Under the pieces are notes generated by a model. That model saw only the letters and a list, made by a program, of their open reading frames with translations. It ran no database searches and was not told the DNA's origin. Shown here piece by piece: positions 17,447 through 25,746 of a stretch of DNA of 64,000 bases. Origin of the DNA: Sphingomonadales bacterium. Lineage in GTDB: Bacteria > Pseudomonadota > Alphaproteobacteria > Sphingomonadales > Sphingomonadaceae. Numbering within the stretch: position 1 is the stretch's first letter; each line of letters begins with the position of its first letter. Location of the stretch: NCBI GenBank assembly GCA_027490095.1, contig JAIXYT010000039.1, positions 1 through 64,000 of the forward strand, in the 5' to 3' direction. The position numbers were made by a program, and so were the translations under genes.

Positions 17447-18226
17447 ATGCACCAGGTGGGGGGCATTGCAGTAGAGGTCGCCGGCACGGGCCCCACACTC
17501 CTGTTCCTGCACGGCATCGGCGGCAATTCCCGCAACTGGGCCGCCCAGATCGCGCATTTCGCGCCCCGCTACCGCGCAGCCGCATGGGACGCGCGCGGCT
17601 ATGGCGAAAGTGGCGGCGCGGTCGAACGCTTCGAACAGTTCGCCGATGATGCAGCGCAGGTGATCGCGGCGCTGGGCGCACCGGCTCATGTGGTGGGCCT
17701 GTCGATGGGCGGGCGAATCGCACTCGATCTCGTGAAACGCCACCCCACATCCGTGCGCAGCCTGACACTCGCTGACACCAGCGCCGGCTCGCAGGAAACA
17801 GCTGCGCCCGAGAAAGTGGCCGCCTTCCTTGCGCTCAGGCTCAAGCCGCTGGTCGAGGAAGGCAAGACCCCTGCCGACATCGCAGAGGCGATCGTGGCGG
17901 AAATCGCCGGCCCCGCCATCGGCGCAGAGGCGCGCGCGGCCCTTCTCGACAGCCATCGGCGCCTGCACACGCAAGGCTATGTGGCCGCCATGCGCGCCGT
18001 CACAGGCTTTACCGACTTCCCGCCCTTCGAAGACATTTCGGTGCCCACGCTGGTGCTGACGGGATCCGCCGACCGCGTCGCACCCCCCGCCCATGCCCGC
18101 CTGATGGCAGAGCGGATCCCCGGCGCCCGCTTCGTGGCGATCGAGGGCGCCGGCCACATCTCCAACATCGAGGCACCGGACGCCTTCAACGCCGCGCTGG
18201 ACGCGTTTCTCGGTGGGCTCGAATGA
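17447..18226 (+). CDS. Alpha/beta hydrolase, NicD-like (N-formylmaleamate deformylase type)
   Basis: 259 residues. Oxyanion region FLHGIGGNSRNW, nucleophile elbow GLSMGG with Ser86, acid Asp110 (TLADTSAG) and His237 (GAGHISNIE). In P. putida NicD the triad is Ser101, Asp125 and His245; the Ser-Asp spacing of 24 is the same. It starts six bases after the NicX-like stop, and its own stop overlaps the next start. NicD removes formate from N-formylmaleamate, so this NicX-NicD adjacency is the main reason to read both as a ring-cleavage pair. A generic ring-fission-product hydrolase remains possible. Confidence 0.78.
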   Translation: MHQVGGIAVEVAGTGPTLLFLHGIGGNSRNWAAQIAHFAPRYRAAAWDARGYGESGGAVERFEQFADDAAQVIAALGAPAHVVGLSMGGRIALDLVKRHPTSVRSLTLADTSAGSQETAAPEKVAAFLALRLKPLVEEGKTPADIAEAIVAEIAGPAIGAEARAALLDSHRRLHTQGYVAAMRAVTGFTDFPPFEDISVPTLVLTGSADRVAPPAHARLMAERIPGARFVAIEGAGHISNIEAPDAFNAALDAFLGGLE

Positions 18227-19191
18227 AGGCGCTATGCCTGCAGCGCTATCCCGAAGGCCTGCCCCGGCCTGAGGACTTCGCCCTGCGCGATCTTCCCGAC
18301 CCGGTGCCTGCCCCGGGCGAGGCGCTGGTGCGGGTGACCCACCTGTCGATGGACCCGATGCCACGCCTCAGAATGCAGGCCCAGCCGCCGATGGGGCCCC
18401 CAATGCGGCTGGATGCCCCTGTCGAGGGCCGCGGCGTCGGGCGCGTTGTCGCTTCGGCCGACCATACCCTGTCTCCGGGTGACATCGTGGTTGGCGAACT
18501 CGGTTGGCAGACCCTCAGCGCCGTAGCATCCGCGCGCCTCACCCGGGTGCAGGGCGGCCTCCCCCACCAGCATCTGAACACGCTTGGGGCTACAGGCCTG
18601 GCTGCCTGGTTCCTGGTGGACGCGCTTGCGCCCCGCGATGGGCAGACGCTGCTGGTGGCACCGGCCGCCGGCGCAGTCGGCAGCCTCGTGTGCCAGATTG
18701 CGAAAGCCTCTGCCCCAGGCCTCCGGATCGTGGGAACGGCGATGGGCCCCAAGCAAGTCGCTTTTCTCGAAGGCCTCGGCGTCGAGCCGATCGACAGCGC
18801 AGCGCACTGGCCCGGACCGGGCGGAATCGACCTGTTCGTCGACGGTGTCGGCGGTGCCTTCCACGACAGGATGCTGGCCGCGCTCAACCCGAGGGCCCGC
18901 GTGCTGCTGCTGGGTTTCATTTCCGATTACAGTGGCCAGGCGCTCCCCCGCTATGGCAACGCATCAACCATTCTGATGAAGCGCGCGCGGATGGAAGGCT
19001 TCCTCCTCGCAGACCATATGAACCGCGCCGATGCGGCCCGGGCCCGGCTTGCGCAATGGCTGGCAGACGGCACGCTGCAACCCGCCGAAACGCTGCACCA
19101 AGGCCTCGCAAGCGCGGCAACCGCCTTCGCCGGCCTGTTCGCAGACAGCCCGCCGGGCAAGCAGATCGTGGAACTGGAGGACGAGGAATGA
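18223..19191 (+). CDS. MDR-family NADP-dependent oxidoreductase (CurA/prostaglandin-reductase-like)
   Basis: 322 residues of the zinc-free medium-chain reductase type: DPVPAPGEALVRVTHLSMDPMPRLRM near the N-terminus, VEGRGVGRVVAS, the cofactor loop LLVAPAAGAVGSLVCQIAKA, and FVDGVGGAFHDRMLAALNPRARVLLLGFISDYSG, typical of curcumin/alkenal double-bond reductases. It should reduce an activated C=C bond with NADPH. The ATG overlaps the hydrolase stop by four bases. Two such reductases in a row suggest that an unsaturated ring-cleavage product is reduced, but which bond is unknown. Confidence 0.86.
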   Translation: MKALCLQRYPEGLPRPEDFALRDLPDPVPAPGEALVRVTHLSMDPMPRLRMQAQPPMGPPMRLDAPVEGRGVGRVVASADHTLSPGDIVVGELGWQTLSAVASARLTRVQGGLPHQHLNTLGATGLAAWFLVDALAPRDGQTLLVAPAAGAVGSLVCQIAKASAPGLRIVGTAMGPKQVAFLEGLGVEPIDSAAHWPGPGGIDLFVDGVGGAFHDRMLAALNPRARVLLLGFISDYSGQALPRYGNASTILMKRARMEGFLLADHMNRADAARARLAQWLADGTLQPAETLHQGLASAATAFAGLFADSPPGKQIVELEDEE

Positions 19192-20177
19192 ACGAGGGGT
19201 CCGACCTGCCGCAAACGATGAAGGCGGCGCTGCTGACGGGCTATGGCGGGCCCGAGATGCTGAAGCTGGCAGACGTGCCGCTGCCGCAGATGGCACCGCA
19301 CAACGAAGTGCTGATCGAGGTGAAAGCCGCCGGCCTGAACCCGTTCGAGGCAAAGCTCCGTCGCGGCTGGCTCGCTGGCCTGTTCACGCTGCCAATGCCG
19401 CATGTGCTTGGAACCGACGTCGCAGGCGTCGTGGTGCGCAAGGGTTTCGACGTCTCCGAGCTCGAAATCGGCGACCGGGTCTATGGCCTGCTCGATCCAA
19501 TGCGGCAGGGCAGCTATGCCGGCTATGTCACGGCGCCCAGCTATCTTGTGCGGCGGATGCCCGCCAACCTCGATTTCGTGGCAGCAGCCGCGGTTCCGAT
19601 GGCGGCCTGCACGGCCTGGTACGGCCTGGTGGACATGGCCGGCATCGGCCCCGGCAGCCGGGTGCTGGTCCAGGCCGCCTCGGGCGGGGTGGGCGCCTTT
19701 GCAGTGCAGATCGCCAAGGCTCGCGGCGCCTGGGTGGCGGCCACCTGCTCCGCCCGGCACAGGGCCTTCGTCGAAGGGCTCGGCGCCGACCAGGTGATCG
19801 ACTACACGGCCGGCAGCTTTGCCGATCAGGTCTCCGATCTCGACGTGGTGCTCAACTGCATCGGCGGCGAAACGGCCATCGAAAGCTATCGGGTGCTGAA
19901 GCGCGGCGGCCAGCTGCTGATCGTGCTGCGCGGCGACCGCGTCGAACTGGAAGCCCGCGCGCGGCTGATGGCCGAACATGGCGTCACCACCCGCGAGGTC
20001 GCCTTCTCCGCCCAGCCCGGGATCCTCGACGAGCTGCGCCCGCTGATCGAATCCGGCCAGCTGCGGGTAAGCGTTGAAGAGCAACTGCCGCTCTCCGCGG
20101 TGGTCGAAGCCCACGCACGGATCGACGCGGGCGGGCGGCAGGGCAAGCTCGTGCTGACAATGGGAGAAGGACAATGA
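19188..20177 (+). CDS. Quinone oxidoreductase-like MDR protein
   Basis: 329 residues: MKAALLTGYGGPEMLKLADVPLP, EVLIEVKAAGLNPFEAKLRRG, HVLGTDVAGVVV, VLVQAASGGVGAFAVQIAKARGAWVAAT and GGRQGKLVLTM, all hallmarks of the zinc-free quinone reductase/crotonyl reductase branch. It is a different subfamily from the preceding gene, not a tandem duplicate. The ATG (19188) overlaps the previous TGA and its stop overlaps the Dabb gene start. It probably performs an NADPH-dependent reduction within the operon. The substrate is not deducible. Confidence 0.87.
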   Translation: MNEGSDLPQTMKAALLTGYGGPEMLKLADVPLPQMAPHNEVLIEVKAAGLNPFEAKLRRGWLAGLFTLPMPHVLGTDVAGVVVRKGFDVSELEIGDRVYGLLDPMRQGSYAGYVTAPSYLVRRMPANLDFVAAAAVPMAACTAWYGLVDMAGIGPGSRVLVQAASGGVGAFAVQIAKARGAWVAATCSARHRAFVEGLGADQVIDYTAGSFADQVSDLDVVLNCIGGETAIESYRVLKRGGQLLIVLRGDRVELEARARLMAEHGVTTREVAFSAQPGILDELRPLIESGQLRVSVEEQLPLSAVVEAHARIDAGGRQGKLVLTMGEGQ

Positions 20178-20485
20178 TCACCGCAATCGTCACCTTCAGG
20201 CTGGCCGAGGGGGAAAGCCACGAAGGCGCGCTCGCCGAAATCCGCAACACCGTGCCGCTCTATCAGCGGGCAGGGCCTGCACTGGTGCGCAAGGCCATCC
20301 ACCTCGACGCCGCAAACGGCGTCGGGCGGTCGGTCTATCTCTGGCAGGACAGGGCTTCGGCCGAACGCTTCTTCGAGATGGCCAAGGCCAACATCAAGGC
20401 GAAGACCGGCCACGAGCCGCAGGTCGAATATCTCGACTGCCATGTGCTCGTCGACAATGCCAATGGCGAGGTCAGCTATTTCTGA
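20174..20485 (+). CDS. Small Dabb/ABM-type alpha-beta barrel protein
   Basis: 103 residues resembling dimeric alpha-beta barrel proteins: MITAIVTFRLAEGESHEGALAEIRNTVPLYQRAGPALVRKAIHLD, YLWQDRASAERFFEMAKANIKAKTG and EYLDCHVLVDN. Similar small proteins are YdhR/ABM-like and often sit in aromatic or polyketide pathways as cofactor-free oxygenases, cyclases or lactone isomerases. It is the last gene of the plus operon (ATGA overlap with the reductase). Its 3-prime end overlaps the converging fumarylacetoacetase-family gene by 14 bp, so no terminator can lie between them. Confidence 0.75.
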   Translation: MITAIVTFRLAEGESHEGALAEIRNTVPLYQRAGPALVRKAIHLDAANGVGRSVYLWQDRASAERFFEMAKANIKAKTGHEPQVEYLDCHVLVDNANGEVSYF

Positions 20486-21302
20486 CAACCTGCTGACAGA
20501 GGCGCCCAAGTCCCGCGATCTCGGTCTCCACTGTGTCGCCGACAACGAGCCAGCGGGGCGGCGTGAACCCCACGCCGGACCCGCCGGGCGACCCGGTCGC
20601 TATCACGTCGCCCGGCCCAAGTGGCATGTGCCGCGCAATGCGCCACACAAGCTCTGCGGGCCCGAAGTGCATGTCGACGGTGCTGCTGTCCTGGCGCAGC
20701 TCCCCGTTGACCCAGGCCCGGATGCCGAGCGCGCCGGCCTGCGACACGGGCACAGCATCGACCGTCGTAAGCCAGGGACCGATCGGTGCCATGGCCGGGC
20801 CACCCTTGGCAATGGTCAGCGTTTCCGGGCGGACAAGGTCGCGCAGCGTATAGTCCTGCACCACGACCCAGCCGGCGATTGCAGCCTCGGCGTCGGCAGC
20901 CGAGCAGGCAAAGACCGGGCTGCCGATCACGATCCCCAGTTCGGCTTCATAGTCGAGCGCGACCGAAGCCGGGTGCAGCGGCAGCGTGCCCACGGGCGGG
21001 GCAAGGCTGCGCGGGTTCTTCAGGAACAGCGGCGGCTCGGCCGGCAGCGCGCGCCCCTGTTCCTCGGCATGGGCGCGATAGTTCAGGCCGACGCCAACGA
21101 ATGTGCGCGGAACAACCGGCGGCAACAACAGCGCCGCGTCCACCGTTTCGGGCAAGGCGCCGGCCGCCGGGCCGAGAGGTCCCATGCCGGCCGCAAGCCA
21201 GTCCGGACCGGCCGGAACGCCTGTCCGCAGCCAGCTGCTGCCATCCGGCGCGACGATCACCAGTTCGGCGCCGCCCTGTCCTGCAATCCTTGCTATGCGC
21301 AT
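20472..21302 (-). CDS. Fumarylacetoacetate hydrolase family protein
   Basis: 276 residues with FAH-fold signatures: FVGVGLNYRAHAEEQGRALP, PLFLKNPRSLAPP, ALDYEAELGIVIGS (metal Glu pair), GWVVVQDYTLRDLV and PGDVIATGSPGGSGVGFTPPRWLVVGDTVETEI. Relatives cleave acylpyruvates or hydrate/isomerise keto acids after ring opening. ATG at 21300-21302 is preferred over a GTG five codons upstream, because MRIARIAG is the usual start. It is divergent from the LysR gene across 47 bp, the classic arrangement for a LysR target, and converges on the Dabb gene. It may finish the pathway opened by the NicX-like enzyme. Confidence 0.88.
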   Translation of the reverse strand: MRIARIAGQGGAELVIVAPDGSSWLRTGVPAGPDWLAAGMGPLGPAAGALPETVDAALLLPPVVPRTFVGVGLNYRAHAEEQGRALPAEPPLFLKNPRSLAPPVGTLPLHPASVALDYEAELGIVIGSPVFACSAADAEAAIAGWVVVQDYTLRDLVRPETLTIAKGGPAMAPIGPWLTTVDAVPVSQAGALGIRAWVNGELRQDSSTVDMHFGPAELVWRIARHMPLGPGDVIATGSPGGSGVGFTPPRWLVVGDTVETEIAGLGRLCQQVVRNS

Positions 21303-21349
21303 GCTGCGCCGGGCCACAGCCCGGTCCCACCTGCCCGAGGGAGACCCTG

Positions 21350-22249
21350 ATGCTCGAATCCCGCCGCCTCCGGCACTTCCTCGCCGTCTACGAGCTGGGG
21401 TCCATCGGCCAGGCCTCCGAAAAGCTGCTCCTTACCCAGCCTGCCCTCTCCAAGAGCATCCGCCAGCTCGAGGACGAACTCGGCGTCCGCCTGTTCGACC
21501 GCACGCCCATGGGCGTCGTCCCCACCGTGTTCGGCAATGCGCTGGCGCTCCATGCCAAGTCGATCGAGGCCCAGATCCGCAACGCCGAGGCACAGATCTC
21601 CAGCCTCAAGGGCAAGGCGCAGGGCCATGTGACAGTCGGTATAGGCCCGTCGGTCGCCCGCAACATCATGCCGGCCGCCACCCGCACGCTGCGCAGCCTG
21701 CAGCCCGGAATTGCGCTCACCGTGATCGAGGGGCTGGTCGATGATCTGCTCCCTCGCCTCAGGCGCGGCGAACTCGATCTCATGATCGGCTCCTGGCCGC
21801 GCATTGCCGACCCGATGTTCACGACCGAGGTGGTGCTGGTCGACCGGCTGGAGGTCATCGCGCGCGCCGGACATCCGCTGGGCGGCCGCCCGGTCCAGCG
21901 CAACGAGCTTCTCGACTATCCCTGGGCGCTGCCGCCCGCCTCGCAGAAATGGCGCCAGTCCCTCGACGAGCTCTTCCTCGATCGGGGCCTCGAGCCCCCC
22001 AAGCCGCAGGTCGTCTCCAATTCGGCCGGCTACCTGCAGGCGCTGATCCGCTCGTCGGACTATCTCTCGTTCCTGCCCCGCCAGCTCCTCGATCTCGACG
22101 CGGGCGACGGGTTGATGACGCTGGATGTCGAGATGGAGCGGCTGGACCCCGAAATCTCCATGTCCTTCCGCGAGCGTGCCCTGCTCAATGCCTCCATCTG
22201 CGAGGTGGTGCAGGTGCTCCGCAGCATCGGAACCGATTTCGCGGGCTGA
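21350..22249 (+). CDS. LysR-family transcriptional regulator
   Basis: 299 residues. The N-terminal winged helix reads RHFLAVYELGSIGQASEKLLLTQPALSKSIRQLEDELGVRLFDRTPMGVVPTVFG; the rest is a substrate-binding domain (GIGPSVARNIMPAATRTL, DLMIGSWPRIADPMFTTEVVLVDRLEVIARAGHPL). ATG 21350 follows GAGGGAGACC. It faces the FAH gene and is followed, converging, by the second acyl-CoA dehydrogenase. LysR proteins commonly activate the divergent gene and bind a pathway intermediate. I could not make out a convincing T-N11-A site in the 47-bp spacer. Confidence 0.93.
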   Translation: MLESRRLRHFLAVYELGSIGQASEKLLLTQPALSKSIRQLEDELGVRLFDRTPMGVVPTVFGNALALHAKSIEAQIRNAEAQISSLKGKAQGHVTVGIGPSVARNIMPAATRTLRSLQPGIALTVIEGLVDDLLPRLRRGELDLMIGSWPRIADPMFTTEVVLVDRLEVIARAGHPLGGRPVQRNELLDYPWALPPASQKWRQSLDELFLDRGLEPPKPQVVSNSAGYLQALIRSSDYLSFLPRQLLDLDAGDGLMTLDVEMERLDPEISMSFRERALLNASICEVVQVLRSIGTDFAG

Positions 22250-22256
22250 GCGCCCC

Positions 22257-23459
22257 TCAGCCATCGTCGGTCACGGCCTGCGCAATGCCCAGGTGCAACA
22301 CATCACGCGTGAAATCGCACGACCAGCCGATCCACGCATCCGCAAGATACCGCCCGGCATCATATTCAGCCGTCACGCCATAACCCCCCAGCACCTGCAC
22401 CGCGAGCTCGGCATTGCGGATGGCCATGTCGACCGCGGTTGCCTTCGCCATCGGTGCCAGCAGCATGGCAGCGCGCATCGGATCGCTCGCGCAGGCGGCC
22501 GCCGCCTGCCACACATGCAGCCGCGCAGTCTCCACATTCACCGCCATTTCCGCAAGCTTCAGCGCAACCGCCTGGTGGCGCGCAATGGGCTGGCCCATCG
22601 ATCGGCGGTCAGCCGCGTAGCCCTTCGCATGCTCGAAGGCCGCGCGCGCCAGCCCCACGAAACAGGCCGCAAGACAAACCGGCATTTCCGGCACCGAGGC
22701 AAAGGTCATGGCAGCCCCGCCCCGGGTTCCGATCAGCGCATCGGCCGGCAGACGCACATCGTCCAGCACCAGCTCGGCATGCGTCGTCAGCGGCCAACCG
22801 ATCAGCTTCGTCTTCCGGCCCACAGTCAGGCCAGGCGTCCCGGCGGGCACCAGGAAGATCGACAGCCCTGAAAACACAGGCAGGGCAGGATCCGTCCGCG
22901 CAATGATGAAATAGCAGTCCGCAGCGCCCGCATTTGTGATGAAGGCAGATTTTCGCCCCGTCAGCCGCCAGCCATCGGGCGATTCCAAAGCCGACAGCTT
23001 CGGCCCGAATGCCGGATCGGGCCCCGCCATCATCAGCTCCGAACCCGGCACGTCCGGCTCCGACTGCGCGCCCGCCAGCACCATCGCCGGCGCATCGGCA
23101 AAGCGGCGCAGGAAGGCCTCGGCAGACGCGCCGCCGGCCCGCGCCGCCATCAGCGGCATGCAGGCGGTCAGCGCGAAATAGTCCGACGCCAGCCCAACGT
23201 CGGCCGCGCCCAGCTCTTCCAGCATCAGCACGGCATCCAGGCAGCTGCCGCCCATGCCCCCCAGGTCGGGCGCAAGGAACAGCCGCGTCAGCCCCAGCGC
23301 CGCCCCTTCCGCGAACACCGGCTGCACCAGGGGCCAGGGGTCGGCCGGCGGGCCATCCCGCTTCACCCGCTCCACAAGAGGGCGGATGTGCCGCTCGGCA
23401 TAGCCGCGCGCCGTGCGAACCAGCTGCTGCTGCTCTTCCGTCGGGGTGAAACCGATCAT
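22257..23459 (-). CDS. Acyl-CoA dehydrogenase family protein (second copy)
   Basis: 400 residues. Segments: MIGFTPTEEQQQLVRTARGYAERHIRP, APDLGGMGGSCLDAVLMLEELGAADVGLASDYFAL, AGAQSEPDVPGSEL (FAD/substrate loop), GRKSAFITNAGAADCYFIIARTD and C-terminal AVQVLGGYGVTAEYDAGRYLADA. This last stretch is the usual acyl-CoA dehydrogenase C-terminal helix. ATG 23457-23459 is preceded by GGAGGACGTGG. It is divergent from the aryl-CoA ligase across 143 bp, suggesting shared control. It is only distantly similar to the dehydrogenase at 563-1759, so the two probably act on different CoA esters of the route. Confidence 0.9.
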   Translation of the reverse strand: MIGFTPTEEQQQLVRTARGYAERHIRPLVERVKRDGPPADPWPLVQPVFAEGAALGLTRLFLAPDLGGMGGSCLDAVLMLEELGAADVGLASDYFALTACMPLMAARAGGASAEAFLRRFADAPAMVLAGAQSEPDVPGSELMMAGPDPAFGPKLSALESPDGWRLTGRKSAFITNAGAADCYFIIARTDPALPVFSGLSIFLVPAGTPGLTVGRKTKLIGWPLTTHAELVLDDVRLPADALIGTRGGAAMTFASVPEMPVCLAACFVGLARAAFEHAKGYAADRRSMGQPIARHQAVALKLAEMAVNVETARLHVWQAAAACASDPMRAAMLLAPMAKATAVDMAIRNAELAVQVLGGYGVTAEYDAGRYLADAWIGWSCDFTRDVLHLGIAQAVTDDG

Positions 23460-23602
23460 CCACGTCCTCCTCGCCGCCAACGGTGGCGGCCCCGGCGCAG
23501 GCGTCCAAGCGCACTTCCACGACGGCGCCCATGAATATTGGTGAGGAGGCCCGTCCCCCTTTCTATTCCTGCGCCCGGCCGCCGCGCTTCTAGCCTTTCC
23601 GC

Positions 23603-25210
23603 ATGGACCAGAGGCATGATCCGTTCGTCACCGATCGCCTGCCCGATCCGGCCGCCTGGCCGCAGTTTTGCTTCGACCGGCCCGAACTCGCCTACCCCGC
23701 ACGGATGAACGCCGCGGTCGAGCTCCTCGACCGTGCCGTCGCGTCGGGCGAAGGCGCACGGGTCGCGGTGGTAAACGATGCAGGCAGCTGGACCTATGCC
23801 GAGCTCAAGGACCTGTCCGACCGCATTGCCCGCCTGCTCGTGGAAGATGGCGCCCTGGTGCCCGGCAACCGGGTGCTGCTGCGCGGGCCCAACAGCTGCC
23901 TGCTGATCGCCTGCTGGTTCGCGGTGCTGAAGGCCGGCGGGATCGTCGTCACCACCATGCCCATGCTCCGCGCTGGCGAACTGGGCCCCATCCTGCACAA
24001 GGCCCGGATCAGCCACGCCCTCGTCGACAGCCGCTGCCTCGAGGACTGGCGGTCCGCTGCCGTCGCCTCCGATCATCTGCGCTGGACGGCAACCTACGAC
24101 GGCGATGCCGGCACCGGCGCGCTGGAAGCACTTGCAGCAGCCCAGCCGCCCGGGTTCGAAGCGCATGTCGGGCCGGCCGAAGCGCCCGCGCTGATCGCCT
24201 TCACCTCGGGCACAACCGGAAGCCCCAAGGGCTGCGTGCACGATCACCGCGCCTGCCTGGCCCCGGCCGACAGCTTCGCCCGTCACATCCTCCAGCCCAC
24301 ACCCGGCCTGCGCTGGTGCGGGTCGCCCCCGATCGCCTTCACCTTCGGCCTCGGCGCACTGGTGCTCTTTCCGTTCCGCTTCCTCGGCACATCGGTCACG
24401 CTGGAGAACGGCAGCCCGCCCAAGCTGCTGGAGGCGATCGGGCGGCACCGGGTGGACATGCTGTTCACCGCACCGACCGCCTACAAGGCCATGCTTGGCG
24501 CGATTGCAGGCGCCGACATCTCCAGCCTGAAGACTTGTGTGTCGGCGGGCGAGCATCTGCCGCCCGCCGTGCTGGATGCCTGGAAGGACGCGACCGGCCA
24601 CACGCTGGTGAACGGCATCGGCGCGACCGAGATGATGCACATCTTCATCTCGGCCGCGGGCGCCGATGTCGTACCCGGCGCCACCGGAAGGGTCGTGCCG
24701 GGCTACCAGGCCTGCGTTCTCGACACACAGGGCAACCCGCTCGCCGAGGGCGAAGGCCGGCTCGCGGTCCGCGGCCCGACCGGCTGCCGCTACCTCGATG
24801 ACGCGCGCCAGACTGTCTATGTGCAAGGCGGCTGGAACGTCACCGGCGACACCTACCGCCTCGATGCGCAAGGCTACTTCCACTATGTCGCGCGCTCGGA
24901 CGACATGATCGTCTCGTCGGGCTACAACATCGCCGCGCCCGAAGTGGAAAATGCACTGCTGGCACACGAGGCGGTGGCGGAATGCGCGGTCGTCGGTGCG
25001 CCCGACCCGGACCGAGGCATGATCGTGAAAGCCTATGTCGTGTGTGCAACCGGCCGGGGCGACGCCGCCCTTGCGCGCGCCCTGCAGGACCATGTGAAGG
25101 CAACCATCGCCCCCTACAAATATCCGCGCGCGGTCGAATTCGTCCCCGCGCTCCCGAAAACCCTGACAGGCAAGCTGCAGCGATATCGGCTGCGGGAGGA
25201 GCGGGCATGA
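23603..25210 (+). CDS. Aryl-CoA ligase, 2-aminobenzoate-CoA ligase-like
   Basis: 535 residues of the adenylate-forming family. The phosphate loop is AFTSGTTGSPKG (around residue 195), then NGIGATEMMHIF, VTGDTYRLDAQGYFHYVARSDDMIVSSGYNIAAPEVE and the catalytic Lys region LPKTLTGKLQRYRL. The N-terminus HDPFVTDRLPDPAAWPQF and PELAYPARMNAAVELLDRAV is of the benzoate/2-aminobenzoate-CoA ligase type (AbmG of Azoarcus). It activates an aromatic acid with ATP and CoA, and the product fits the monooxygenase/reductase fusion at 4012-6399 about 17 kb away. The ATG at 23603 gives the full conserved N-terminus. Anthranilate is the likely substrate; benzoate or salicylate analogues are alternatives. Confidence 0.85.
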   Translation: MDQRHDPFVTDRLPDPAAWPQFCFDRPELAYPARMNAAVELLDRAVASGEGARVAVVNDAGSWTYAELKDLSDRIARLLVEDGALVPGNRVLLRGPNSCLLIACWFAVLKAGGIVVTTMPMLRAGELGPILHKARISHALVDSRCLEDWRSAAVASDHLRWTATYDGDAGTGALEALAAAQPPGFEAHVGPAEAPALIAFTSGTTGSPKGCVHDHRACLAPADSFARHILQPTPGLRWCGSPPIAFTFGLGALVLFPFRFLGTSVTLENGSPPKLLEAIGRHRVDMLFTAPTAYKAMLGAIAGADISSLKTCVSAGEHLPPAVLDAWKDATGHTLVNGIGATEMMHIFISAAGADVVPGATGRVVPGYQACVLDTQGNPLAEGEGRLAVRGPTGCRYLDDARQTVYVQGGWNVTGDTYRLDAQGYFHYVARSDDMIVSSGYNIAAPEVENALLAHEAVAECAVVGAPDPDRGMIVKAYVVCATGRGDAALARALQDHVKATIAPYKYPRAVEFVPALPKTLTGKLQRYRLREERA

Positions 25211-25725
25211 ACGGAGATGACGCAGAAGCCGTGCGCCAGGCACTCTACCGCTACGCCCGCGGCGTGGACCGGCTCGATGCGGCGCTGATCACCGACGCCT
25301 TCTGGCCGGACGCCCGGATCACGCTGGGCAGCATCTATGCCGGCGGGCGCGACGGATTCGTCGACGTGGCCATGGGCTTCATGGGCATGTTTGCCACCAC
25401 CCGCCACGATATCGGGAACATCGTGCTGGCAGCAGATGGCAAAAGCATCGGCTACGAAGCCAATGTCCGCACCTGGCACTGGCTGCGCGACAAGGGCACC
25501 GAACTGGTCGTCCTCGGCCGCTACGTCGGCCGCGCCGAGGTGCGCGACCCCGGATCGGCGTCCGGGGCTGGTGGAGTCTGGCGCCTCGCCGAGCACGGTG
25601 AATTGATGGACTGGGGCGAAGAGCGCCCGGTCGACGCGACCTGGTTCGAAGGCAATGCCGAACTGGAAAAGGGCCGCCGAGACCGGGACGACGGATCCTA
25701 CCGCTGGCTCACCCCGCGCGGATAG
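25207..25725 (+). CDS. SnoaL-like / NTF2-fold protein
   Basis: 172 residues with the SnoaL_4 pattern: DAEAVRQALYRYARGVDRLDAALITDAFWPDARITLGSIYAGGRDGFVDVAMGFMGMFATTRHDIGNIVLAADGKSIGYEANVRTWHW. The cone-shaped fold is used by ring-hydroxylating dioxygenase beta subunits, dehydratases and isomerases. Its ATG overlaps the ligase TGA, so ligase and SnoaL protein are coupled. No catalytic residues can be assigned. It may assist turnover of the activated aromatic ring or be a ligand-binding helper. Confidence 0.8.
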   Translation: MNGDDAEAVRQALYRYARGVDRLDAALITDAFWPDARITLGSIYAGGRDGFVDVAMGFMGMFATTRHDIGNIVLAADGKSIGYEANVRTWHWLRDKGTELVVLGRYVGRAEVRDPGSASGAGGVWRLAEHGELMDWGEERPVDATWFEGNAELEKGRRDRDDGSYRWLTPRG

Positions 25726-25746
25726 AAGGGGCAAACCGCCGCCCGG

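Noticed and set aside
1-25725. The catabolic island as a mobile element
   Set aside because: No integrase, transposase or direct-repeat ends were found; the tRNA-Gly at its right border has no visible partial duplicate.
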